The translations under genes and the position numbers were made by a program. The notes beneath the pieces were generated by a model. That model was given only the letters and a program-made list of their open reading frames with translations. It did no database searches and was not told the DNA's origin. From the NCBI GenBank assembly GCA_033182465.1, contig CP137324.1:2232001-2296000 (forward strand): a DNA stretch of 64,000 bases. Direction: 5' to 3'. Positions within the stretch are counted from its first letter, which is position 1; each line of letters begins with the position of its first letter. The DNA comes from Sanghuangporus weigelae. Lineage: Eukaryota > Basidiomycota > Agaricomycetes > Hymenochaetales > Hymenochaetaceae. Below, piece by piece: positions 25,085 to 36,600 of the stretch.

Positions 25085-25609
25085 ATCTGTATACCCCCGT
25101 ACTATTTTCTCCTATTGACAATCTTAAAGCGATATTGTTACTTAGACCACCGCTTGTTTTCTCTTCGTTCGTGTATTACTGCTCTCAAGTCAGATTCCCT
25201 TTGAAATCCATGCCTGCTCTCCCACTTTCCATCCATTAGCATGTTTCCTTGCTCCTCTTATTCTCGACATGGAGATGCACTGTCTAGCAGACTCATCATC
25301 AATTGACTACAGCATGGTTCACGAACCGTGTCGCGATGGAAGCGAGGGCATCCTCGCAAAGCGATGGTGCCTTTTCATCTATTCGACTTCGAGCCAAAGA
25401 CTCAAAATGCTGGATCAACGCAGGCCAAGCATGATATTTTTGACCTTTTCAGAAGAGGCGCAGACATTTGAGGTCGGCAACGCTCAAATGCCTCTTTAAT
25501 CTTCTTTTTTTAGAAAAAAACGCAATAAGAAGAGTCACTATGAATGCTTCACCGGAAACCAAGGTCCTGTCTGCGACGGGAATCCTCCATATGTCAATGT
25601 GTTTTTGTG
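25085..25609. other. Intergenic region between gene and its decayed copy
   Basis: Nothing coding is supported. An A-run lies near 25515-25520. Similarity between the copies becomes visible only from about 25610. Confidence 0.4.
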
Positions 25610-26370
25610 GAGGCCGCCCTCGTTATTTGAAAGCGAAATACTCCCGTTTACCAGTGCGTCCATCGAGGGCCCGAAAGGAGAATCCCCGAGTTGCCATACG
25701 AAGCATCGGGGAAGAGGTAGAGGGCCTATATTCATAACTCGAATCGAACTTGTGTTCATGCCAAAGCGAGTCCGAGAGACTCGGTCTTAGGAAAGAGTAC
25801 CGTGGCCATGCGTGCACTCCATACAGTGCCGAATCAAGGGGCGGCTTCAATGATAGCGTACTGTACCAGCCAGGTTCATCCTCGTTACGTTTGTGCGTCA
25901 TGCCGGATCACTCAATGAGCTTCCAGACGATCCTATTAACGCAATAGGTGCAAGCTCCTCGTTCACTCTGGAAATCAGGCAACAGCATAGGAGGCCTGAT
26001 CTCGAATGGATCGTGGCCACTGATGCAGAAATGCCTGTGTTTACAGGACACTTTCAACGGACTTTTCGCAGATTATCATAACCCAAATCTTCGACTGCAG
26101 TGGAGGACTCTTCACTGCTCAATGTGACTGAGTCAAAGGCATCAGATCCGAGGAACATCTATCTCGGATTCGCATTCGCGTAAGTGCCTTCTTTCGAAGA
26201 ATCAGGGGCAAGGACCTCCCTGCGAGTCGGAAGCAAAACACGATTCTCCTATACAGAAAGGAGTAACATTCGCAAAGCGCCTATCCGAACAGCGTAAGTT
26301 TATTACTCACTCAGGCTGTCTCGATCTAGGCACTCGGCTGTAGTATACCGCATCTTTCAAACTCTGAAGG
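25610..26370 (+). pseudogene. Decayed tandem copy of the upstream 379-aa gene
   Basis: This matches exon 3 of the gene at 24200-25084 block by block and in the same order: RPRY, then E-x-x-GKR, then NSNRTCVHAKASPR for NSDRTCVRSKANPR, then VLGKSTVAMRAL for ALGKNTVVMRAL, and finally KHDSPIQKGVTFAKR for KHDAPAKKNVTFAEH. The frame is broken: the codon for the first Cys of the cluster (near 25718) reads TAG, and there are length changes near 25700 and later. The middle acidic region is poorly aligned. The order and orientation make this a direct tandem duplicate that has since decayed. Confidence 0.8.
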
Positions 26371-26495
26371 TCGTCGCTGAGGCTCTGAGGCTTCGCATTA
26401 CGAAGCAGAGTCAAGACTAATGCCTCTTTCAACAATTCGCGAATCTCTCCTAGATAGAGGTGATTATATCCTAGGAGAGAAATCGAGCCTTTCGT

Positions 26496-26875
26496 CTACT
26501 CAACTCCATAAAAGAATCCTTCAAAGCACTGGCGGAACGATCGCCAGTGTCACTCTACCTGTAATCAGAGATGCTGAAGAGTCATGCAAAGCCAAAATAC
26601 CCCAGAGAAGATAATGGGAAGGCAGTTGAGGTGGCTGGAGTACTTTAGCACAGTCAAGATAGTCTGAGTGAGCTGTTCGTTGCAGGGCAAGGAGTTACTG
26701 TTGAAGAAAAGGCTCCTTTGAACCTGAGGATGACAAATATTTCATCGGTTTTCTCCAGGTCGGACCTTTACTCGCGTCCCAATTCAATTTGCAGCACAAA
26801 TCATCCACTTGCCAAAATATCGTCACATCCCATTCCGTCGAGTCTTTTGGACAACCATTATATGCCTTTGTACTG
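26496..26875 (+). pseudogene. Fossil of an alpha/beta-hydrolase gene, copy A
   Basis: Scattered pieces match the intact hydrolase gene at 45650-47025 in the same order. At 26496-26560 the DNA matches exon 1 round YSTPNEEFLKALAERPP; near 26610 KAVEVAG matches KGVEAAG at the exon 1 end; at 26684-26715 QGVTVEEK matches EGIVVEDK at the start of exon 2; near 26835-26870 VESF matches the exon 6 block PLLVESFEGLPPAYVQ. The frame is broken at several points and the catalytic middle is missing. A second fossil with closer similarity to this one lies at 33030. Confidence 0.65.
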
Positions 26876-27394
26876 TCCATTTGTCATGGCAAGAGCCGCA
26901 AGAGTAGTGACGGGAACTTCTGAGGATAAAAAAGAAGCTCAGAGTCTCTTATCATAGAACAAGACATGACTCGCCTCGAAAATCCAGAACACAACAAATG
27001 GCAAATAAACGCGATGAAGTTTGAATAGCGACCGTGAAGGAAGTAACGATGAATATGTATCGAATAAAGAAAGGCATGGTCTTTGTCTTGTGCGTCATAA
27101 GAAAAGGTGCGGAACAGTTGAAGAATTCATCAATTCCCACCGTTGAATGTGACTATTAGTGTGCACTGCAAGGCCGTTTGCCTCCTTTCAAAAGAACTAC
27201 TCAATGAACATACAGTATCTACAGAATTGCGAGGGATCCATTGATACCGGGAGTTACAGTAAGCTCTGCAAAACCATGGAAACGACCTGTAGCGCAATGC
27301 AGAAGTGAATGCGAAGAAACATAAATATAGAATAAAAATAACAATGAATATAGAACAATGGATGACCGCATCACAAAAAGTACAAATAACACTA
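26876..27394. other. Downstream flank of NWD-A
   Basis: No gene is seen. The stretch 27225-27365 resembles 33385-33530, the corresponding flank of NWD-B, which supports the tandem-duplication reading. Confidence 0.5.
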
Positions 27395-30300
27395 TCATAT
27401 CGAAGTTTGCTTGGAATGGCCTTTCGCCCAGTTCTCTCCTAGCGGGGAATTCAGTAAATCCAGCTTCGTCGAAAACTTGCAATTGAAAACAGCCTTATCT
27501 CGGGTCCACCATAGCGTTTGGCGCATATCCTCCGGTATCCATGTCAGCAACTCGCCTCCTTCGCCTTTCACCCAGCCATCTTTTGACAGCGTCCAGTTTG
27601 AGAGTGCACGTTGTCTGGAGGCTGCTGGCCCAGTACCTTGGACATTTGAGCTAGAAAGTGCATCTGCTGAGTGGAACACCGAAGAATCTATCGTGTTCCT
27701 TTTTGCAAGCCTTCCACCGTGTCCTGGAACGATACCTCCACCATCCACATCCCAGATACGAATGTTCTGGTCTCTAGATCCCGACACGACGCGCGTCCCA
27801 CTCGGTGATATTGCGACTGGCCAGACGCTGCCTGTGTGCCCTTTGAGTGGGTCCGAGGCGAGCTCACCAGTGTCGACAACCCAGATGCAAATGGTCGAAT
27901 CTTCGGAGCCTGAGACAACGAATCTGCCATCTGGAGAGAATACAACGGACCCGACGGCCTGCGAGTGTCCTTTGAGTGGCCCCGAGATGAGATTTCCGGT
28001 TTTGGCATCCCAAACACGAATTGTTGCATCGTCAGAACCCGACACGAAGCGCTCGTCCGGACAGAACGCAACCGACCGCACCCGGCTTGTATGCCCCTTG
28101 AGTGGGCCCAGGGCGAGCTCACCATTATCTGCATTCCAGATGCGTATTGTTTTATCATCGGAGCCTGAGACGACACGCTTGCCATCTGGTGAGATTGCCA
28201 CCGAATGGACTTTGTCTGTGTGCGCCGCGAACGGACCCGATATAAGACTGCCATTCTCAGCATCCCAGACGTTAATACGCCCATTACTGAGGCCTGATGC
28301 GATGCGTTTGCCGTCGGTAGAGACTGCAATTGACAGGACGCTGGTTCTATACCTCTTGAGTGGCCCCAACATGAGCTCGCCACTATCAGCATCCCAGATG
28401 CGAATAGTGCCATCCAAAGAGCCTGAGAGGATGCTTTTCCCGTCTGGCGAGAATAATACTGAACTGACACTCTGTGTGTGACCCTCGAAAGGACCAGTAA
28501 GATGCCTGCCGCTGTCGGCGTCCCAAACACGGACCGTTTTATCATCGGAGCCTGAAACGACACGTTTCCCGTCAGGAGACAACGCGACCGATCTAACCCA
28601 GTCTGTGTGCACCTCGAATACGCCCGATGCGACATTGATACCTCCCACGTCCCAAACGCGAATAATCTTATCGAATGAACCGGAGATGACCCGTTTCCCG
28701 TCTGGAGTGAATATGACTGAGGTAGTATATGCTATATGCTCCCTGAATGGACCCCAGATACACTGTCCGCTGTCGACATCCCAAACGGCAATTTCACTCC
28801 CGCCTGAAACGACGCGTTTGCCATCCGCTGAGAATGCTATGGAATTGACAAGGCCCATGTCGAAAGGTCCAGAGACGAGTTCGCCGTTGTCAATGTTCCA
28901 AATGCAGATCGCCCCATCTTCAGAACCTGTCGCGAGATACTTCCCGTCTGGCGAGGTAGCCACTGATCTTACATAGCCTACTTTGATCGGAGCCGAGATT
29001 CGCTTCCCGGTACAAGTGTCCGAAATGTGGATTTTCCCTCCACCAGAACCTGACACTACCTGTTTTCTGCCCAAGGAAAAGGCGACGGACGTGACCGCAC
29101 TGTTCACTTCAAGCGGATCCGATATGAGCTCGCCGCTGAAGGCGCTCCAGACACGAACCGTTCGATCGTGAGAACGAGATACTATGTGCTCCCCGTCAGG
29201 AGAGACAGCTATCGAGGTGATCCACCCTGTGTGCCCCTTCAAGGTCTTGATGCACTGGCCTGGAGTCCTTGTTCCTAATATGTCCACTTTGATGACTGGA
29301 TGTGTTACTGAATAGTGATCCGCAATGAGCGATTCCCCCTTCCAAAGAGATATTGCAGATAGATAGATATGGGGAGCACTCTGCGAGATCGGGTACTCGA
29401 AAATACCGACCAGTCTATACGCGGTCCATAGGAAAGACGACAACTCCGAATCAATCGACTATAGGAACATAAGCAAAGGTGTCAAGGACTTGTGAAGAAT
29501 CACTAACCGTGGTCCATGAACCGGTTATATACAGAGCTCGACTTGCAATCCGAATAAAGCATCCAGTTATAGATAGAACTTCGAGCCAGTACAAGAGGTG
29601 AACAGTAGCAAAGACTTTCAACTTGTCCCGCACTGTAGGCAACCTGTCGGACCACTCGAGTTCGTGTAAGTGCGCTGCCCAGAAGCGACAAGCGTAGTTT
29701 AGGTGTGGAGGGATCTTGTCCGTGATACGTTGGTCAAGCTTGGGAACCTCAGAGTTGCGGAAAAACGACGATTCAATATCACACATGTTGAAATGCAGTT
29801 TCTCTGCCATTACGTCGAAACACCGCTCAGTCACAGCTTGCTTCTGCATAACCTCGTCGATGTGCCATGGCTCCTTCCCGGACCTCCCTGATGACAATAG
29901 ATAGTCGGCGAAAGACGCGTGGTACAGTCGAATTGAGCTCCCGGGCTCGTACGAGACTACGGATCGAAGGCGCCTTAATATGAAATCCACGATGTCCTCT
30001 TCAAGGCCGAGAAAGACTTCGATAATGGCATCGGTCATAGCTTCCTTCGAGACTAAGACAAGCCCCAGAATTGCTGTGCCTTCATCCTTTGAGTCTGAAT
30101 TATCCTCCCAGATTCCTGAACCCTTGAGAATCGTGGCATACAAGCTATCGATGCCATTACCGCCTACTGATTGAACATCGTCTGCGAGCTTTTCTAGGCT
30201 CCGTCTCGGATTGACAGCACATTGCACCATTTTAACCGCAGTCGATGCCCAAATAAAAAGTCCGTCCGCGGCATCACAGAGCACTTGGAGACTGTCGTCC

Positions 30301-32315
30301 CAGTCCTTCCCTTTTGGTACTCGTTTGCCGAGTGCCTTTGTCATCTCGTGTCGTATGTAAAGATCAACATCATGCCGACCTTCCTTGGTCCTATGTTCAA
30401 GTTCGATATGTCGAATATAGTCGCTTTGTATCAGATCTTCCATAATATCTCCTTCGGGACGACTGGTTACGAGAATGCGAACTTTCGTTGGGAGTGTCGT
30501 GAAATTTGTCTTGAGCAATTGCAGCAAGTCGCGACGTTGTTCCACACTCCCACATTCGTCCAGTGCATCGAGAATAACGACAATTGGTCCCTCCACCGAA
30601 TTTGCGGTTGCATGGAGAGGTTCTAGAAGCAGCTTTTCAAACTGATTCTTCATCGTGCTACTGCATATTGTCTTGTTTGCTTTGAGGGCTTCAAGGATAT
30701 GCCCCGAAATGGAGGGATGGTGTGACGCAAGTATATATGCGATAGTGCGAACAACGGAACTCGGATCGCTCTTCTCCCGTTCAAAAAACATATGCGCAGG
30801 TGAGCATGTTTTCACGCCGCACTTGTCTGAAGCAGTCACTGCAATGGTGCTTTTTCCGGACCCAGCAGCTCCGGTGAGCCAAAGAATGTTTGGAGACGTC
30901 TCAGAAAAGAGGAACTCAATGATCGGATCCAAGTATTCCTGGCGCGTTCCGTCAAGGCATCGAGGTCGTTCCGATACACGGGAAGGATCCGATTTAGACG
31001 GGTCCAACAATGCTTCCAGTTGTTGCTGTGATTCTGCATCGCAAAAGATCAAGAAAGTGAAGTGCATGACATAATTGAGACGCACTGATATCAAGGACTT
31101 CTTTGGCAGTATTCAAGCCAACGACCGAGTCCAGCTCTTTTCTGAGCTCAACGAAGCGTGTTGAGTAATCACGAATCTTTTGACCGTTGCCTAATTTACT
31201 CATTCGACCTATGATGGAAGGTTTGATTCTCCGTGCAGAGACAGTCGAGGAATGTACCTACCCAGGAAACCATGCTTGGCGTATTCTTGTACAAAACGAG
31301 AGCATTCGGCAGTCTCACTCAATAAATCCTTCACTATGGGCTTCAACATCTTCGTCTTGTTGTCTAAGCCACTCGTCTCTTTCGAGAAATCGAAGGCCGT
31401 TCTCATCTTCCCCACTAGATCGATCAGCTCCGAGTCTGTATGGAGCTGCTGAGATACAAGCTGCAGGGTACGATCAGTCGCGAGAAAAGCAGGTGCCGTG
31501 TATGATATCAATACATACCTTGTATAAAGCCGAGGTCGCTTGCCATGACACGTTGAGGAGAGGGTGTATCTTGATGAGGTATCAGCGGATATTCGGGCTT
31601 GAAAGAAATTGACTGACCTGCGCAATATTATCGACCATATCGATCATCACATCCGCCGCTTCGATAACAGGTCCAATAGCCTCCGCTGCGGAGTTTGTCT
31701 TATTTGTCAGAGCTCGGACTCCTTCCACACTCTTCTCTGCCGTATCGATCTCAATTTTTGCGCGATTCAGTACATCTACACTCTTCAGATGAAGGTAAAT
31801 ACTTCCGGTCGACAATTGCCGTTTGCGACTCGACAGGAAACTTGTCGGTGGAATGAGACTAACTCGGACTATACAGCCACGTTAAGAACAAATTCCGATC
31901 TTAATTCTGATCTCACCATTATCCTTACTAGAATCGACCAACAGCTCGCCGACAATGACTTCGGCCTCGCCAACAAGATCAGGACCGAGCTTTCTCACTT
32001 CTTTCAGACGGATCTTTAAAACGGAAGCTACTTCATGCTTCGAACTACTTTGTACTGAGCAACCAAAGGTATGTATGTCATGCAGGCAGAACTCACAATG
32101 TAAACATGCCATTCCAAACGGGTTCTCCCTCATCATTCAGAATCCCTGTTTTACGGACAGCCTTGGCGAATTTCACTTCCACATAAAACGTGGCATCTTT
32201 TGCGTGATTCGAGGCGCCATGGACGCGGATGACTGCAAGGCTGTCAGTTAGTGAGAGATGGGTTAACAAGGGAACACTGAGGACCTTGCAAGGCAAAGTG
32301 GTTTCGCTCCTCCAT
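27395..32315 (-). CDS. C2-NACHT-WD40 STAND protein (NWD-A)
   Basis: NLR-like signalling NTPase; fungal relatives act in non-self recognition and programmed cell death. Nine exons fit in phase (32285-32315, 32097-32232, 31917-32047, 31618-31868, 31519-31569, 31262-31460, 31086-31208, 29508-31033, 27395-29458), giving 1503 aa. Domains: a C2-like fold at about residues 10-110 (VIRVHGASN, then GILNDEGEPVWNGMF), a helical region to about 305, NACHT with P-loop GAAGSGKST near 362-370 and Walker B VVILDALDEC, then RILVTSRPEGD, and from about residue 880 twelve WD40 repeats of the SVAFSPDGKRVVSGSDD type. The C-terminal DGWVKGEGGELLTWIPEDM tail is seen in many basidiomycete NWD proteins. The exon 2/3 acceptor was chosen on phase and on agreement with NWD-B. 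The frame is open and all NTPase motifs are intact. It lies in direct tandem with NWD-B. Confidence 0.92.
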
Positions 32316-33636
32316 GCTGAGGAAGAGTGCAGGTAAGCTGAGGGTCCACTCCCTGAATGAGCAGTCCCGTCCTTTATCCCAGACACAAATCAAAAGAAGC
32401 ACCTGATTCACGGGATGTCCTCGTGTTTGATAGTGTCATAAGCGTTTTTTCCACACCATCGTACTTCTTTGATTGATGAACCGGATCCAATTCAAGAACA
32501 AACATCTAAGTAGTGCAATTCAGGCGACTGCTATGCACCTGTGAAGCTGAAGTCTAGAGACATCTTGACAATGCCAATAGATAGAGGTAGAATAGACAGG
32601 TTCAGGCTTGGGTTGGGTTGTGGAAGGCAATAAGCACTCAGCATCGACGGAGGGAAAGTTCGAGACAGATTTTACCTGCTACTAAAGTCAGACGGAGCAC
32701 TCATTCAACCAACCGTACGTATGCTCACGTGTACCATATTTCTACAAACAGCACTGCTCTTGTCTTGCAATATGGATTGTTTCCCAGATGAGGTCTACAC
32801 GAGCATCAAGATAAGCTATCGGAGGAGGTGAATATACAACTGTGGGCTAGTCTGCCACACCGGCCGTGAACCGGATACTTCCGAGCCAGACCGGCTGCGA
32901 AAGTAGATTATCGGCAGCTTTGAGAAAATTCCCACATAATATCAGAGATTCAACATTTTCGGAAATCTACAAGGGCGGGCAGCTGTGGAACCGGAACCAC
33001 CATGGGAGATATCACTTTATGACACTGTACCCATACCTGAACAAGGAATTCTTCAAAGCGCTGACAGAACGGTCGCTAGTGGCTCGTACCTGTGGAGGCC
33101 GTGCATAGTCAGATTAGCTTGGAGAGAAGGCAGTTGGGGCGTCTGGTTCACGTCAGTACAGTCGCCATGGCCTCAGTGAGCTGATTTGAGGATGTCGAAT
33201 ATATTATATCATGCCTGATTTCCCCGGGTCGAATTTCAAGCCGTCACGCTATTGCCGAAATACCATCGCTTCTCATGCTGAGTCCGTTTGTTTCTTTCCC
33301 TAACCGAATCATTTATACGTGGACGTATACGCAGTGAAGGATTCTATCTACAGTATATTCGGATTGGCGAACAATCTATCAAAGGGCATCAAACAAAAGC
33401 GTCCGGGGTCAGACGGACTGATCACATTAAGCTCCGCAAAACTAGGAAAACGACTGGTAGAGCAATACGAGATAGAATGCGAAACATAAATAAGGAATAA
33501 AGATAACGTTGAAGATGGACGGGACCAAGGGAACCACGTCGCAAACAATGCTACTAACAGCCAGTGATCTCGTATATTGAACGTTACTTGGGATAACTAG
33601 CAGCCATTGCCAGCCAATAATCTCGCAGATTGAACC
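32316..33636. other. Region between the two NWD genes
   Basis: 32316-32830 is the upstream region of NWD-A and resembles 38831-39285 upstream of NWD-B. 33030-33190 holds the second hydrolase fossil. 33385-33530 resembles the flank downstream of NWD-A. Nothing else is coding as far as I can see. Confidence 0.6.
33030..33190 (+). pseudogene. Fossil of an alpha/beta-hydrolase gene, copy B
   Basis: Only the exon 1 part is recognisable: NKEFFKALTERS near 33039-33075 against NEEFLKALAERP of the intact gene at 45650, followed by a stretch resembling the exon 1/intron 1 region (about 33128-33185). At the DNA level it is closer to the fossil at 26496 than to the intact gene, so the two fossils were most likely copied along with the NWD gene. 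Confidence 0.55.
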
Positions 33637-36600
33637 TCACCTGGGATAGCCTCTCGCCCAGTCCTCACCTACGGGGGAATTCTGTAAATCTAGCTTCATT
33701 GAAAATTGACCGATGAAAGCGGTGTTCCTCAGTCGCCAAAGTGCACCATACATATCCTCCGGTATCCATGTCAGCAACTCGCCTCCTTCACCCTTCACCC
33801 AACCGTCTTCGGATAGCGTCCAGTTCGAGAGCGTGCGTTCCCTAGAGGCTGCTGGGCCAGTGCCTTGGTCATTTGAGCCTGTATGCGTATCTGTTCGGTG
33901 AGACGACGAAGGGGTTGTCACGGCCCTTCTTGCAAGCCTTCCGACGCATCCTGGAACGATGCCTTCATTACCCACATCCCAGACACGAATGGTGTTGTCC
34001 CAAGATCCCGACACGATGCGCGTCCCACACGGCGAGTATGCGACTGACAGGACGTCGTTTGTGTGCCCCTCGAGCGGCCCCAAGACGAGCTCCCCTGTAT
34101 CGACATCCCAAATGCGAACAGTTCTATCCCAGGAGCCTGAGACGATGCACTTGCCATCTGGCGAGAAACAAACTGACGTGACGCTGAATGTATGACCTCT
34201 GAGCGGTCCCGAGATGAGTTTTCCAGTTCCGGCATCCCAAATACGAATTGTGTTATCACGAGAACCCGACACGACGCGTTTCCCGTTCGAGGAGAATGCG
34301 ACTGACCGAACGGCATCCGTGTGCCCCTTGAGCGGTTCCAAGACGAGCTCGCCACTATCCGCATCCCAAATGCAAATCGTCGCATCTAAAGAACCGGATA
34401 CGACATGCTTTCCATCTGGCGAGTATCCCACCGAATAGACAGTGACTGTGTGCCCCTTGAACGGACCCGATACAAGCCTGCCGCTGTCAGCGTCCCGGAT
34501 GCAGATGGTGTTATCGCAGGAGGGTGAGACGAAGTGTTTTCCGTTCGGAGAGAACGCAACGGAAAAGAAGAGGAAACAGTAGCTTTCTGTAGCGCGTTCG
34601 CATCCTGCTCCCTCTACGTGTGCATTAAACGGACCTGCGAGGAGCTCGCCGCTCTCGGCATTCCAAATGCAAATTGTCTCATCATCAGAACCGGATACGA
34701 CATGCTTGCCATCTTGAGAGAACGATACCGACTCGACACTGGATGTGTGCCCCTTGAAAGGACCAGCGAGATGCTTGCCGCTGTCGGCGTCCCAGACACG
34801 GATTGTGTTATCCTCTGAGCCTGAGACGATGCGTTTCCCGTCAGTAGAGAACGCGACTGATCTAACCACTCCTGTGTGCGCCTCGAATGCACGTGACGCG
34901 ATCTCGGTGCTGCCTCCTACATCCCAAATGCGAATAGTACCATCCCATGCACCAGAGATGACGCGTTTACCGTCTGGAGTGAAAATAACTGACATAATAT
35001 CTGACGTGTATTCCCTGACTGGACCCCATATGCACTGTCCACTGTCGACATCCCAGATGGAAATCTCAATCCCGCCTACGACGACGCGTTTCCCGTCCGG
35101 AGAGAATCCGACGGACCAGACAACGCCCACCTCGGAAATCTCCCTTACGAGTTCGCTGCTGTCAACGTTCCAAACGATTATCTTAAATGCAGAACATGTA
35201 GCGAGATGCTTCCCGTCTGGCGAGACAGTCATTGAATCTACTTCGCCTACATTGATCGGAGCTGCGACTCGCTTCCCGGTCCCAGCATCCCAAATTCCAA
35301 TCATGCCATCTTTACAACCTAATACATACTTCCCATCCGGCGTGACTTTGCGGAACTCGACGTCCTTGTCGTCCTCGAACTGCGCGGAGACAAGCTTGCC
35401 GTTCTCGTAATAAAATACCTTCCCGCCAGAGACCGGGATGACACGTTTGCTGTCCGGAGAAAACGCGACCGACGTGACCGAGGATTCACTTGCTTTAAAC
35501 ACAGAAACGGGACTGCCAGTGTCGACATCCCAGACGTGGATCGTCCCTCCTCTGCAACCCGACACGACCTGCTTGCCACCTGCGGAGAACGCGTCGGAGA
35601 GAACCTCACTGCCCACCTCAAACGGACCCGCAATGAGCTCGCCGCTGAAGGCACTCCAGACACGCGTCCCGTCTCTAGAGCCAGATGCGATGCGCTCCCC
35701 GTCACCGGAGACTGCTATCGAATTGACATCGCCGGTGTGCCCCTGCAAGAACTTAATGCACTGGCCTGGTGTCCTTATTCCCAATTTATCTACTTTGACG
35801 ACTGGGTGTGATTTTGAATAATGGTCTGCAATGAGCGATTCGCCTTTCCAAAGGGATATCGCGGATAGATATATATGAGGAGCGCTTTGCGACATCGGAT
35901 ATGCAAAGACACTAGCCAGCCTATACGCTCCCCGAAAAAGAGAATAGATCTCGTCCATTGACTGCAGTAGGGTCAGAAAAATGATAATGTGTATGGACAA
36001 AACACTTACCGACGACCACATACTTGCATTATACAAAGCGCGGATGGCGATGCGAGTAAACTGTCCTGTCAGACTAAGCACCTCAAACCAATACAACAGG
36101 TATTCCTCTCCAAAATTTTTCATACGATCCCTCAACTCGGTCGAAACAGCTAAATTCGATAGCTCGCACAAATGGACAGCCCAGAATCGACATGCATAGT
36201 CCAGGTGCGGATGAATATTATTCGCGATGCGTATCCGCAGATCCGGGGCATCCTCATTGCGGAAGAACGACGATTCAATGTTGCAAATATTGAATCGCAA
36301 GTTCTCTGCCATGATCTCGAAACACCGCTCGGTCACGGCTTGCTTCTGCCTAGCCTCGTAGATGTGCCATGCTTTGTCGCCGGACCTCTCTGGTGATAAC
36401 AGATAGTCCGCGAAAGACGCGTGATGGAGCTGAATAAGCTTTCCGGGCTCGTAAGAAAGCACAGAGCGTATCCGTGACAACGTGAGACCCAGAGTTTCTG
36501 CTTTGAGTCCTAAGAAGGCCATGACGAACTCAGCGGTCATGGCTTCCTTTCCGACTATTATGAGCCCCAGGACCACTTTGAATCGAGACCTCGACTCGGA

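Larger units (their letters stand above)
26470..32830. repeat. Tandem duplication unit A (hydrolase fossil + NWD-A + upstream region)
   Basis: This is the left copy of a direct repeat of about 6.3 kb; the right copy is 32990-39285. Both hold, in order, a hydrolase fossil, a downstream flank, a C2-NACHT-WD40 gene with the same nine-exon structure, and about 480 bp of similar upstream DNA. A 19-base block, tacttctttgattgatgaa, is identical at 32462 and 38950, and the similarity continues past it to a shared ...gagcatcaagata... at the far end. Limits are approximate. Confidence 0.8.

Noticed and set aside
27411-28481. Long plus-strand open frame opposite the WD40 array of NWD-A
   Set aside because: The repeated WD40 codons make the reverse strand open; it only mirrors the repeats (SSPVSTSQ-type period).
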